This document shows positions 25,037 through 36,515 of a DNA stretch of 64,000 bases, piece by piece. The stretch's first letter is position 1; each line of letters opens with the position of its first letter. Below the pieces are notes generated by a model that saw only the letters and a list, made by a program, of their open reading frames with translations, was not told the DNA's origin and did no database searches. The DNA comes from Entonaema liquescens (taxonomy: Eukaryota; Ascomycota; Sordariomycetes; Xylariales; Xylariaceae): NCBI GenBank assembly GCA_902805475.1, contig CADCSX010000007.1:1550001-1614000 (forward strand). The letters run 5' to 3'. The translations under genes were made by a program, and so were the position numbers.

Positions 25037-26136
25037 GGGTTTAGCAGCTGCAGGCTATTTCATTAAAACTAGCGCCCCCCATTTTTGGACATTTTGGCAA
25101 TCTGCACCAACCCAAGTCGTCCAATTATTTTCCTCCATTTTTCTGCTCGTCTCCTTCTCACTTCCTCCCTCCAGTCCTCTTCCTCTCCTTCGTACGGAGT
25201 AGTCCAAAGTCTCTCTCTTTCTCTTCCCCCCTACCTTACGCTCTACTCCTCTTCCTCATCCTTATTCTACCTCCTATTGTATCTTACCTATCCAATCCTT
25301 CTTTGCCGTCTCCTCGTTTCCAGAGCATTGGGATCTTTTCCAGCTTTTATTTACCTACGCTCATTCGCTATACTTTCTTAATATTCTTTATAAACTTCCC
25401 GCGCCAAGATTCCTCTCCCTTTTTTTTTTTTTTTTTCGCCTAGGAAGAGACAGCTTCTCGTCAATTTTTAACCTGTCTGCGCCAGCCTATCCGTAGCGAA
25501 TCTTACCGGCTCTCCTCCTTATAAGGGCTCGACGACGAAAGCTTTGTCGTCTCTGTAACTCCTCGACGCTCGTTTCTAGCAGGTCGCAGTTCGCTCGCTT
25601 TGGAGGATAATCTTCGTCTTGTCTTTGTTCGACGTAGCCGGTCCATCGACACACATCAAAGGGACAGTATAAGCCAGACCGACGCCATTCGCCAAGGCAA
25701 CTTATTCTCGTCGTGTCTTTTCATCCTGGCCAGCTCTAGGTAATACCCGGTCAACTTCTTGGTTACTACACCACGGGATAATTTATACCTTGACCGATTC
25801 GATTATTGCGCGTCATCTTGGCGAAACACCACCGACTTGTTGCATATAGTCTATATCCATCTTACTCGGTGGTACCTCTTTGTTCGATTAGAGATACCCA
25901 TTATCTTTTCAGCTAAACTTTATTGTTTGGACAAACTCGAAGTTGTTCAGTTTACTCTTTGGCCAACAGCGGTTATAATATTCAATATTGCTTGTTTTAC
26001 TAGGATCCTTGCGACGTTCCGGATCCTATTTCTGCCTTCTGCCTCCGTGCCTATTCCCGGGCACGTTTAATCTTTCAAAACGGCGGTTCTATCGCACGTC
26101 TCGCGGGACAGCCTTGTCCCTCCTCATCTTCTCGGG
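25037..26136 (+). promoter_or_regulatory. ATG-free promoter/5' leader of the RRM gene
   Basis: Reading the plus strand from the ATG at 25034 to the start codon at 26137, I find no ATG in 1100 bases. It is rich in C and T, with a T18 tract ending at 25436. Absence of upstream start codons over this length suggests most of it is a transcribed, scanned leader. A GGTAATA at about 25740 could be the donor of a leader intron, but this is not established. Confidence 0.6.
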
Positions 26137-28517
26137 ATGCAGGACCTCTCAGTTTCCGGTGGCATTCCCACTGGTCCTGCTGGCAACTCAGGTCGATTTG
26201 GCCATGCGTCCAAGCCTTCGAACAGCGATACCGGCTTCTCTCATGGCGCTTTCACCTCTAACATCTCTGGGTTTGCCGACAGACATCCTCGCCGTGGCAA
26301 CATCCCCTCGATCAATACCCAGAACCAGCTGAACCCGCCTGCCCCTAGCAACGGTCCAGATATGACTACGCCTGGCACTGGTTTTGATATGCAGTTTACT
26401 CCTCTTCTGCCTTCCCAATTGCTCCTCGGTAGCCCGTTCCAGCCTGGTACTCCCGCTGCTTTCGCTAGTCCTCAGTTTCAGAACATGTCCGCATTTCAGC
26501 ATAGTCAACAGCACAATGGCCAGCAGCAGCATAATAATATCGCTAGTCCCGTACAACAAAGCTTGTCCCCTCAGGCTTATCAGGCAATGGTATCCCCCTC
26601 CACGTACGGTGCTCCTCAGTTCTTTCAGCCGCAGTCTCCTACTGGTTCTTTCAACAACATGAACGGTCAAATGCAGCCTCAGTCGCCAACCCTGAGCCCA
26701 GGCATTGTTACTGGTACCAGCAGGACTGTATACCTCGGCAACATCCCTCCTGACACTTCTGCTGAAGAGATTCTCGGTCATGTGAGGAGCGGGCAAATCG
26801 AATCCGTTCGACTACTTCCCGACAAGAACTGCGCGTTCATTTCTTTCCTCGACGCCAATGCTGCCACGCATTTCCACTCGGATGCTATCTTGAAGAAGCT
26901 CTGCATTAAGGGACAGGATATCAAGATTGGTTGGGGCAAGCCGTCTCAGGTACCCACCTCTGTCGCGCTGGCCGTCCAGCAGTCTGGCGCGTCTCGAAAC
27001 GTTTATCTCGGAAACCTCCCGGAAGATATTCCTGAAGAAGAGCTACGTGAGGACCTTGGAAAGTTTGGGGCTATCGACACAATTAAGATTGTCCGGGAGA
27101 AGAACATTGCCTTCATCCACTTCTTGTCTATTGCCAATGCCATGAAGGCCGTGCAACAACTACCCCAGGAGCCCAAGTGGCAATCGCCTCGCCGTGTTTA
27201 TTACGGCAAAGACCGATGCGCCTACGTTTCCAAGACGCAGCAGCAGAACGCAGCTCAGTACCTTGGTATCGCACCTGGATATGCTCATATGCTGACTGGT
27301 CAAGATCGCGAAGTTATTTCCAGTGCGCTTGCACAGCAGTCAGTGGCAGCCGCAGCAGTTGCGACTACGGCCGGTGGTATCAACAACCTTGGTAACCGAA
27401 CGATTTACCTAGGTAACATTCACCCGGAGACTACGATTGAGGAGATTTGCAACGTCGTGCGAGGTGGTCTGCTTCACCATATTCGATACATTCCTGACAA
27501 GCATATTTGCTTCGTTACTTTCATTGACCCAACTGCGGCGGCTTCTTTCTACGCTCTTAGCAATCTTCAGGGCCTGATGATTCACAACCGCCGCCTGAAG
27601 ATTGGTTGGGGAAAGCATTCCGGTGCTCTTCCACCTGCTATTGCGTTAGCCGTTAGTGGTGGTGCCTCTCGCAATGTCTATATTGGCAACTTGGACGAGA
27701 CTTGGACCGAAGAAAGATTGAGACAGGATTTCTCCGAATTTGGTGAGATTGAGTTGGTGAACACCTTACGAGAGAAGAGCTGCGCCTTCGTCAACTTCAC
27801 AAACATTGCAAATGCTATTAAGGCCATCGAAGCCATTCGGAGCAAAGAAGAATACAGGAAGTTTAAGGTCAACTTTGGCAAAGATCGTTGCGGAAACCAG
27901 CCCCGACAACTTCAGCAGCAAGCCCAGTCCCCCGTGGAGAGGGTGTGCCTTCGCCTGCCCCAGTTGGTAGCGGAAGCAACAACTCACCGACCAACCCGAC
28001 TTCGCCTCAGTCTGCCAACAACGTCAGCCTGTTTTCCAACGGAAACAACCCGCTGACCTTGTACTTGAACCAAGTATCGCAACAGGCCCAGCAGCACCAG
28101 CACCAGCAACACCAGATGCTGGCATCTCAGCAGGCAGCGTTGTTTGGAACTGCTGCGTCTTCACCCAATGAGCTGTCACTAGAAATCCCTCAGTCGGCAA
28201 CTGGCTCTGGCCATGGACAATCTGCGAGCATCTCGAACGGATACGCGCCGAATAGTGCATCCGGTGCACCGACTATTGGCGGCCTTCTTGCCCCTGGTAA
28301 CGCTCGGGGACAGCATAACCGTGCTGTAAGCTTGCCTGTCTTTGCTCCCGGCTTCGAGAACGGTGGTAACAGTCCCATCAGTGCCATCGGTGGTCCAGGC
28401 GAGGGAGAGCGCCGGGGACATCAATATCAGGCCAGTTATGGTGGTATGGGCTCCGGGCTTGGCCTTGCCATCCAGGGTGGCTTGAACGGCTGGGTTGAAG
28501 AGGAGGTTGCCAATTAA
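26137..28517 (+). CDS. Four-RRM RNA-binding protein, Nrd1/Mrn1-like (apparent 1-bp frameshift)
   Basis: Resembles fission-yeast Nrd1 (negative regulator of differentiation) and budding-yeast Mrn1, mRNA-binding proteins with four RRMs. A low-complexity N-terminus rich in Q/S/P/N precedes RRM1 (about 196-267), RRM2 (287-360), RRM3 (421-492) and RRM4 (512-585); each has RNP2 (VYLGN or IYLGN) and an RNP1-like CAF/ICF strand, and each odd-numbered RRM ends in IGWGK. After KDRCGN the frame slips at a C5 run (27929-27933). The original frame stops at 28056, while the next frame continues about 194 residues of Q/N/G-rich sequence to a stop at 28515-28517. Adding one C restores a protein of about 793 residues. 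No GT-AG intron of usable length and phase explains it. Sequencing error is likelier than a broken gene. Confidence 0.85.
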
Positions 28518-29460
28518 TTTAACACGCCGTTCTCAAAGGCGACTACCAGGGAAAGATAATATGTTGTAATCGCTGCGTTGATTTTCTTCGGCGTTCTTTA
28601 TTCCGCTTTCAACGGCTACTGTTGGCATTTCCTGTATGATCTTTGTAAAAACCCCTTGAACTTTCCCGGTCATTCGACCTCGCGATAAGAAAAAAGGTTG
28701 TTAATTCGACTTGCACCCCCGAAGGAGTACGATGATGTCCAATGCCTTTAATTTGGGTAGCTTGGCATGTGTTAGGAGGAGAAAGGCTTCGTCTCTGAAA
28801 ACGAGATATGAGGCGGGTTCGGTAGGAATTGTGATTAGGAGAGGTACGAGGATAGAGATGGAAATAGAAAGGGATGTGTTCCGACAGTGGTCCTGATCGT
28901 CGAGAGGTTATTGGTAGTATTTCAGTATCTCTTGCTATAGCTCTGCTGCCATTGCATACATCTCAGTCGTAAAAAATGGTAGGAGGGTATAATATGACAA
29001 TTGAAAAGCTCTCCCGGTTCCGTTATGCGATTCATCGTGTGCATGTCTGAGCTGTTGCTTACGCTTGTAATACTGAACACTTAAGCATCCTCTCACCAAA
29101 CGGAGGGTTTAGCTCATTCATAATGAGATAATTGCTAAGATTTCAATCTACATTAATACCAATGACATTGACGTTGTATTTTTGCTCGTTCTAATGCTTA
29201 ACCATATAACGCCTTGGTTTTTGATGCTGATATTTCGGAGTATTTATCATGCAATAAGTTTATGTACGGGGGCGCATTGGCTGCAGCCAGCCGGATAACA
29301 CCACCAGCTGAGCTGCAGCCACAAAACCGGCCATGTTCTTTTCTATGTATCTCACGGGTTTCTCTCTTTCAGCTAGCCCAAACAGCATGTGGCCAATCTT
29401 TTATCGATCTACTTTATTTGCAAAAGGCGTGTCATTTTCGCTTCCTTGGTTCATTCCTCG
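28518..29460. other. Intergenic, convergent 3' ends of RRM gene and phosphatase
   Basis: About 0.9 kb holding two 3' UTRs. No repeats or recognisable ORFs. Confidence 0.5.
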
Positions 29461-31164
29461 TTAATAACCGGAGGGCTCTGGCGTCTCCGGGAACGCGGGG
29501 CCTCGGATGTTAGTTCTGCACTGCTGCTTCCAATTGCGCGGGACGAACTTGTCGACGATGGATTTGAATGCGGCCTGTGTGGTCATTAGTCTAGAGACGA
29601 TTTTTGGCTTCTGCCTTAACGAAAAAGGAGATTGTTTACTGATATATATTTCAGTAAGTCGGGAAAATGGAAGGAGAAACTTACCAGCGTACAAAAGCTC
29701 TCATCGCCCTCGAGATGCTTGCCCGGAGCCCTGCAGCCTGGCACTGTGACGACCTCGTCGTTGTACCGTATCCGCACGTAGTACTCTTCTAGCTTGGCTT
29801 TCTCCTTGGTCGATAATTCTTCAGTCCGCTTGCGGCCTATGCCCGCCGGTGGGCTACCGGGCTTTGCGCCAGAAGAGGAGAATAGCGAACCGAACCAGCT
29901 AGGTTTGCTAGCTTGCGTGGAACTAGCTTCTGCCGGTGGTATCGTCGCCGTGCCTTGTTGATATGGGCTTGCTGATTTGAGACGAGTAGGATCTGCTTTC
30001 CGGAACATTTCAATGGCGATGTGACTTGTGTAGGGTGGCCATTTGCCGCTTTCGTATGTTCCTAAGCTTGCTAATACAGCGGCCAGCGTGGTGTCGTGGC
30101 ATCCGCTCAGTCCGAACCGGATAGGCGTAGCACCTTTACCTTCTGCTACGGGGCCGCTGTTGAGCGTTCGTGCCACCTCGTACTCGCCGTCCGCAGTCGA
30201 GCGCTCGGCGCTACCCACCATGCGACTCACAACGTCACCTAATAGACCTCCAATACCCAGTGCCCGATACTCTTGGCTTTCCTTATATCCTGAAAACCAC
30301 TCCTCGACCCCGATCTTCTCGATGATCTCGCGGCCCTTCGGGTCGTAGAACTCCTTTGGCAGCCGGGTCTCCGGCCCATGCGCTAGCGTCGAGTTGATCG
30401 TGTCCATGATACCGCTTAAGCGCGGTCGTCCGTCTACGGCGACCCGCGGCGTGTCCTCTGGCATCCACTTTCCGTACAGCTTATTTAAGTACGCCATCTC
30501 CTCTGTGTCGTTCCAGCGATCTGCGGTGCGCTGGGCGAATGCCCGTGACAATGCTGCGAAACGCCGACAGTTGCTGTCGTTAGGGAACAAGGTTTCATCA
30601 CCCGGAGCACGCGTCAGGATAGCCGGGGAGGAAACTTGGGGCCCGCGTATGAGACGGGTATAAACCCGTGAAAGTCTCTTGGACCGAGTCTAGCGCTCTC
30701 GGGATAGGTGTTGCGCGCAGATACAGGCTATCTGCGTTGAGCAGGACCGGAGGTAAGAAGCCCAGTTGATCGACGTAAAGAGTGCGCAGACGAGTACCAA
30801 GGTCAAAAGTGGTCTCACGACCGCGGTCAGTCAGCATACCCATCTCACATATACTGTCAAGTTCCCCGGCGGGTCCCTGGGCAAGTACGGGTTCGTCATT
30901 GGGACCAAAGGCCTCAAGACGACGCTTCCATTCAAAAGTAGAGAACTGGCCGGTATGGCGATCTAGCACGGCGGACTTGAGCTGACGTACTGCGTTGCAG
31001 TAAGGCCAGAAAGCAGGCAGACCGGCGTTCTGAAAACGGACGGAGACAGGAGAGCGCTCGCCGTGACGGAGGAGGATTTGGACGAGCTGCAGTTGTAGAT
31101 TCTCCGGGTACAATGTCTTGAGCTCATCTTCTGTGTACGGAGGCCTGGGGTTTAGGGTGGTCAT
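29461..31164 (-). CDS. Histidine acid phosphatase family protein (apparent frameshift)
   Basis: Branch-2 histidine phosphatase, related to eukaryotic acid and lysophosphatidic-acid phosphatases. On the minus strand exon 1 is 31164-29685 and exon 2 is 29574-29461; the 110-bp intron has a GTAAG donor and ACAG acceptor. The catalytic motif LLRHGERSPV is near residue 32, and the proton-donor motif GCHDTTLAAVL is in the second half. The frame breaks between YPSHTRAP and ILTRAPGDETLFPND (30620-30665). Adding one base to each of two G4 runs on the plus strand (30625-30628 and 30638-30641) restores a proline-rich linker and about 531 residues. A single extra base would also restore frame. There is no signal peptide, so it is probably not a secreted phosphatase. 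Divergent from the PPR gene. Confidence 0.8.
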
Positions 31165-31761
31165 TATTGAAGGAGAATGAAGGATGTATTGAAGACCAAG
31201 GCCTGAAAGTTAAATTAAGAGAAAGGATAGAGAGAGAGAGCTATGGAACGAGTCGAGACTTCACTCGACTGACGAAACAAGTTTAAGCTGAATTGAAGCA
31301 AAAGCTGAATTATATAACGACGAAAACGAATATAGATTTTACTATTATGTACTTTATAAAGAAGGTACATAGGTAGGTATACTTGAAAGCAATGGCTCTT
31401 AAATATCTTTTAGCATTATTTCTTTGTTGCTTGCTCTTACCCTGTGTGGTCTTGCAGACTGCAGCTTGCCATGTGCCTCGTTGAGCTTGGCAGCTATTAC
31501 CTGAACTTTATTACCTGAACTTGGGTAAGGCTATCCATTAGGTATGGAACTAGGTACCTAGTGGGGTGACCCACCTCCACTGCAAGCTCTAAGTCGGCAT
31601 TGAGACCCTTTCCCACATCCGATCCAATCCGCGACCCGGGATATCGATTAATCGATAAGACGCCTTTTTCTTCAACATCTTTGCCGCTAGATAACTCCGA
31701 ACTTATCTATGTCTAGGTAGGTTCTACCATCTTATAACACCTGTCTCGCCCTCTACATGTT
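31165..31761. promoter_or_regulatory. Divergent promoter region, phosphatase and PPR gene
   Basis: About 0.6 kb between two divergent starts. It contains the perfect 16-bp palindrome TATCGATTAATCGATA (31642-31657), CTAGGTACCTAG near 31551, and two tiny upstream ORFs before the PPR start (31709-31720 and 31757-31765). Confidence 0.55.
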
Positions 31762-34460
31762 ATGAAGAGCTCTAGATCTACCTGCTTGCTGTGTCGCCAC
31801 CTAGCAGCAAGTTCAGGTGGCATAAGTTCACGAAGAACGAAATGGCAAACCCAGGCATCGCGATTTTCGACTACAGTCACTCCTCGAAGCGATAGCCCCG
31901 CGATCACTCCGACGAGTCCAACTTCTAATGCGCCTCTCCCTACAGATATTCCTTCTACGAAGGTCTCAGCCAACACTTCTGAGCCAGGAATAATTCGGAA
32001 AGTGGTATACAATGATCGCAATGATCGCAAAAATACCCTCAACACAAAATGGTCTCAGAATAGATTCAGAAAACCTCCGGCTGGCGACTCTGCTCGGGTA
32101 GACGCCTTGTTTCAGCAGATCGTCCACAAGCAAACTACAGACAAAGATGTACCATCAAACTTGTCACAAGCAAGCCCTAACATGGACCTGGATCTCGTCA
32201 AGGCCATCGGGAAACTACACCTCATGCTCGAAAAGGACGAGCCCGTGGCGGATGCATATACTTACCTTGTAGACGAAATATATCCTCTACTCCAGCAGCC
32301 AGGTATCACTATACCTATGGTTTTCTATAGGGTAGTGTCAAGGCTGATGGAGAATATCGTTGCTGCTAAAAGGAGTCGATGCGTTCACCTAACCTACCTT
32401 CAGTTGCCGAGATCTTCCGGGTTTATACGGATATCAGTGAAATGAAGCCTCAGCGATGGGCCGGACTCGTGGGAGAATTAATCCAGACCATCATAGAGCT
32501 GGATCCCTCTGCCGAGGAGCAAGACTCAACTACAGTTGAACCCGGGCTCGTCACCCGCGATGACATGCTAGCGGATCTTGTTGAATCATGGAAAGTCTTG
32601 TCCCTACCTCGGTCTGTACCAGTATCGTCTGATGACGAGTTAATGGATGGGTTCTGGTTCCCGAAACTCGATAAGTACTCTCTGAACAAGTTTTCAGGTC
32701 GGGGAAACTTCCCTGCGGCTTTGAGTAGCGTTTTCCCACAATATCACCCATCCCAGATTGGTTCTCCTGTGGCTATTTTAGCCATCGTCACATACGCTTT
32801 GCTGATTGACCCCCAACGAAGCAACACCAGAGTTAGACGAGGCGCCACTCGTTTCATCTCCAAGATAGCCTACCTCATCACGTTCGTAAATTTTCGGGAC
32901 GAGGCCCTGCGGAAGGGAGTCTTAAGTACTTTTCCTAAGCTTGAAAACTATATCATGCAGCGGTGGCCTGATATCAAAACACAGTTAAAAGACAAGCTTG
33001 ATTCGATGGCGCCGTCTGCTGGATACGCGGAGCCCAATCAGCCTTCCGATCTGATCAGTCATGGTGAAATTAATGCAGGTCGCATAGGAAGGCTCCTCCA
33101 CAGCGCATACCGCGTTGGTAACACCCGCGAGGTAGACAAGGCCTGGCAGCAGTTTGTAGGGTATGGAAAAGATAATACGTTGGAGAGAGCTGCTGAAATG
33201 CGAGAGTCGGGCGACCTCATCAACTTCTTTATTTATGTCCGGATGGCTTTTAACCAGCCTGACCATGCCATCGAGGCTTTAAATACTATGCGCAAAATCG
33301 GCCTTAAGCCCACAATGAAGACGTGGAACAGTATGCTTAATGGTTGTAAGAAGGCTCGCAACGCCAATGCCCTCAAGACTGTGTGGACGAAAATCACGAG
33401 CTCTGGAGTGAAGCTGGATACGAGGATATGGACCACCCGTATTTCCGGTCTCATTGAATGCGATGATGTCGAGGCGGGAATCAGGGCCCTGGAAGAGATG
33501 GCAAGACTGTGGGATGCTGGATCGAAAGATGAGAATAGTACAGCTGCCAAGCCGACCATCGAGCCCGTCAATGCTGCCCTCTTTGGTCTGGTACGTCTAG
33601 GTCGCGTCTCCGATGCCGAACGTCTCCTATTATGGGCGGCTCGGCAAGGTCTTGAACCCGATATCTTTACATACAATACTTTGTTACGCGGCTTTGTCCG
33701 GGATGAAAGGGTGGACGACGTGCAGCGGGTATTTGCCATGATGCAAGAGTCTGGGATATCCGCAGACGAAGCGACATTTACAATAATATTAGACGGTGCG
33801 TTCACTAAGATAGGACCGAATAATGAGGAAGAGCAAGCGAGGACAGTATCAGATATGCTCGACCACATGGAAGATATCGGGTTAAAGCCGAACCTGCAGA
33901 CGTACGCCAAGATAATTTATAATCTTCTCCAGCTTGGCGAGCGGGCCAAAGCCCCTGTCAAGGCTGTGCTGGCTCACCTTTGGAGCCACGGCTACGAGCT
34001 TTCGCCGCACATCTACACGATGTTGGTGGAGTATTACTTCTCGTACGGACCGTCGGGCGTAGAGTCTGTTGACGCGCTACTGCAGCGCCGTCGCGCGCTT
34101 AATTCGGAAGACGTAGAAGACAAGATCCTATACGACCGCATCGTCAAGGGCTATGCGCTAGCCGGCCAGCCCGCAAAGGCTCTCGACTATTACTATAGGC
34201 TCAGCGAGGCCGGCGTTACCGTCATCCTACCCACGCAGGAGGTTTTGCTACGTTCTTTGCTCCATGAGGGCTACTTCAAGGCGGCGCGCGAAATGGCTAG
34301 CAACACTAAGAGGATGTTCGAAGAGTCAGATAGTGCCAGGGACGAGGTCGAGAGCTCCCGATTCTGGAACCATCGCTTCTGGCATCTGGTTTTCTCGAAC
34401 GGTCTCCTCGAGGGCACAGATGAGATTGGCCCCTGGACTAGACGGACTGTTGGTCCTTAG
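31762..34460 (+). CDS. Mitochondrial pentatricopeptide-repeat protein (apparent 1-bp frameshift)
   Basis: The N-terminus is basic and serine-rich, ending in RFSTTV, a typical mitochondrial presequence and cleavage region. The C-terminal half has PPR motifs, for example AIEALNTMRKIGLKPTMKTW and GLEPDIFTYNTLLRGFVRDE, with further units to about residue 850. PPR proteins bind organellar transcripts for processing or translation. The first frame ends at 32445, while the conserved reading continues in the next frame from about 32373. The slip is at an A4 run (32368-32371): adding one A joins VAAK to KESMRSPNLPSVAEIF and gives about 899 residues. No intron signal fits. I cannot assign it to a named yeast PPR protein. 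The predicted start overlaps the stop of a two-codon upstream ORF. Confidence 0.82.
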
Positions 34461-34762
34461 ATTTAGCTAGACGGCCGCGTATATAGAGTGTACATAGGTA
34501 AATATTCTATGCAAATGAGCAAAACATGCATCTCTCAAGGCGTGGCGTGATGGCTTTTATTGGAAATTGCGTTGCTTGTGCTATTCAACGAAACGGTGAA
34601 ATTCAAAATAATTCCGACTAGACTGCTTGATTAACATCTCAAAACTCCGGACTCCTTTCCTTGGACACTTATTTGAGCGTAAACAGGAGCAGCAGCAGCA
34701 GTAGTGGTAGCACTCGTTGACATGTATACAAAACGCAGCATGCAAGCAAGGTCTCTTCATCG
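34461..34762. other. Intergenic, convergent 3' ends of PPR gene and MTW1
   Basis: About 0.3 kb shared 3' UTR space; nothing else seen. Confidence 0.5.
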
Positions 34763-36069
34763 TCATGACTCATCCATCCGATCGTCTCTCGACGAAGACG
34801 CTGCCCTTCGCGTCGCACCGCCAGCGGAATCCCCTCCTTCTTCTCCCTCTCCTTCACCTTCCTCCTCCCCTCCCAAGAGTGTAATCACCCCCTCCAGACC
34901 CCCAACTTCATCCCTCGCTAAATTCCGTCCTGCACCCTGCCACTCACCATCCCGCACCTCGCCGTGCCGCCCCAACTCCAGGCCCTCCACAGTCTCCAGG
35001 TACCGCCTCGTAGCGCCCTCGACATACTCGAGACGCTCGCGCCGCCAGCTCTTCCGCCCGTCTTTATCGCCGCTGTCTTCGTTATCGACATCCATAGCAT
35101 CGGCCTCGGTCGAAGCATGGGTAGTAGTAGTAGTAGTAGTAGACGACGGAACGAGATCCGGGGCGATGGTGCGCAGAGACGTGGATAGCGCGCGCAGGGC
35201 CTGCATCTGCGAGAGTGTGAACGCGGTGGTTGTGCTGAGGGGGGCTTCGGAGCCGCCGGCCGTGAGGGAGCCTTTGCGGTGCAGGAACGCGAAGGGGCTG
35301 TTCTTATTCTGCGCCGGAGACTGCGCCTGCGCGCTGGGGGAGGTCTTCTCGCTCTTGACGTGCGGGGGGGCAAGTCCCACGATATCCTGCAGTTCGGCGA
35401 GGAGCTTCTCGTTGCGGGCGCGCTCGGCGGTGAGCAGGGCGTTGAGGCGCATGGTCTCGCGCAGCTTGCGGCGGAGATGGTTGATGCTATCCAGGCTCGG
35501 GGCTTGGTGATTGTTTTGGGGGGTATGGGAGGACAGGTCCAGGCCGTCGTAGTGGGATAGGCGGATCCAGTTGCGGACGTCGGGGGGGCGGACGGTCAGG
35601 ATGTTGCGCAGGACGTAGATTTCGAACTTGTCGAAGTTACGGTCGATGCTGGCGCACAGCAGCGTCTCCAGCTGGTGCGTACCGGACTCGATTTCCGTCT
35701 TGGCGGCCTCGGCCGGGTCTTGCTGGGGTTGCTTTTGCGCATCGTGGTTGCGGGAGGAAGAGGAGGATTTGGGGGGCTTGAAGCCGATGGTTGCTGGGGG
35801 CGCGTTGAGGAGTCCTTGTTCGACGCTGTTGAGCGCGCGTTCGGCGAGGACGTTTACGCTGTTGATTATGTCGTCGATAAGACTCTAGAGTCGAGGCGGT
35901 TGAAGTTAATATATGTGTTCTATTATCAAGTAGATACCTAGATATATATGTGTATAGGTATATATGATATGATATATGAATGAATGCGCCGGGGTAAAGT
36001 ACTGACAATAGGAGGGTATCCGAAGTGCTCTGTTAAAAGCTCGGCATCAGAGTTGGTAGATGTAGTCAT
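34763..36069 (-). CDS. MTW1: Kinetochore protein Mtw1/Mis12
   Basis: Subunit of the MIND/Mis12 complex linking inner centromere proteins to Ndc80. On the minus strand exon 1 is 36069-36007 (21 codons) and exon 2 is 35884-34763, with a 122-bp intron (GTCAGT donor, CTCTAG acceptor); 394 residues. The N-terminal signature ELLTEHFGYPP then SLIDDIINSVNVLAERAL is characteristic of Mis12. The middle is coiled coil, with RRKLRETMRLNALLTAERARNEKLLAEL. A block near the C-terminus, LEYVEGATRRYLETVEGLEL, is conserved in fungal Mtw1. A run of seven threonines is encoded by a trinucleotide repeat at about 35121-35141, and the last 40 residues are acidic low-complexity. Exon 2 is GC-rich. Confidence 0.92.
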
Positions 36070-36515
36070 GGTCGGTGCATTGTAGATGTCATTGTCCTCC
36101 CCTTTCTTTTCGTCGTTGTCGTTGTCGTTGTCGTTGTTGAGTGCCGCTACAGATTGAAGTCAGCTATCAATTAATGAGACGCGACGCGCCTAAAGTCGAA
36201 TGAAAGTCAATATTTAGTTTGGTGGTGGGGTGAAAATACAAGGGGTGAAAGAATTCAATTGAAGGTCCCCTAAATCTTAGATGAGGCGCTCAGCTGTGGC
36301 TCAGCATATGGGTCTACGTCATATCTGGACCTTCTAGCACCTATGTAGCAGCTACCCTACTTATACGCGTACATGCAAAGGTAACGTCGTACAACAACAT
36401 TTAATGTTCTTATACGATTACGAATCGCGTAATAGAAAATAATAGTGAACTATTCCAATCATCTACCGGCAAACTTATAAGGTACATACTACCTATGTTA
36501 CAAGATTAAGTCAAA
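36070..36515. promoter_or_regulatory. Divergent promoter, MTW1 and proline-rich gene
   Basis: About 0.45 kb between divergent starts. A (GTTGTC)n repeat at 36111-36137 lies about 45-70 bp upstream of the MTW1 ATG. Confidence 0.5.

Noticed and set aside
34704..35510. 268-codon plus-strand ORF opposite MTW1
   Set aside because: Antisense shadow of GC-rich MTW1 coding sequence; serine/arginine-rich with no domain.
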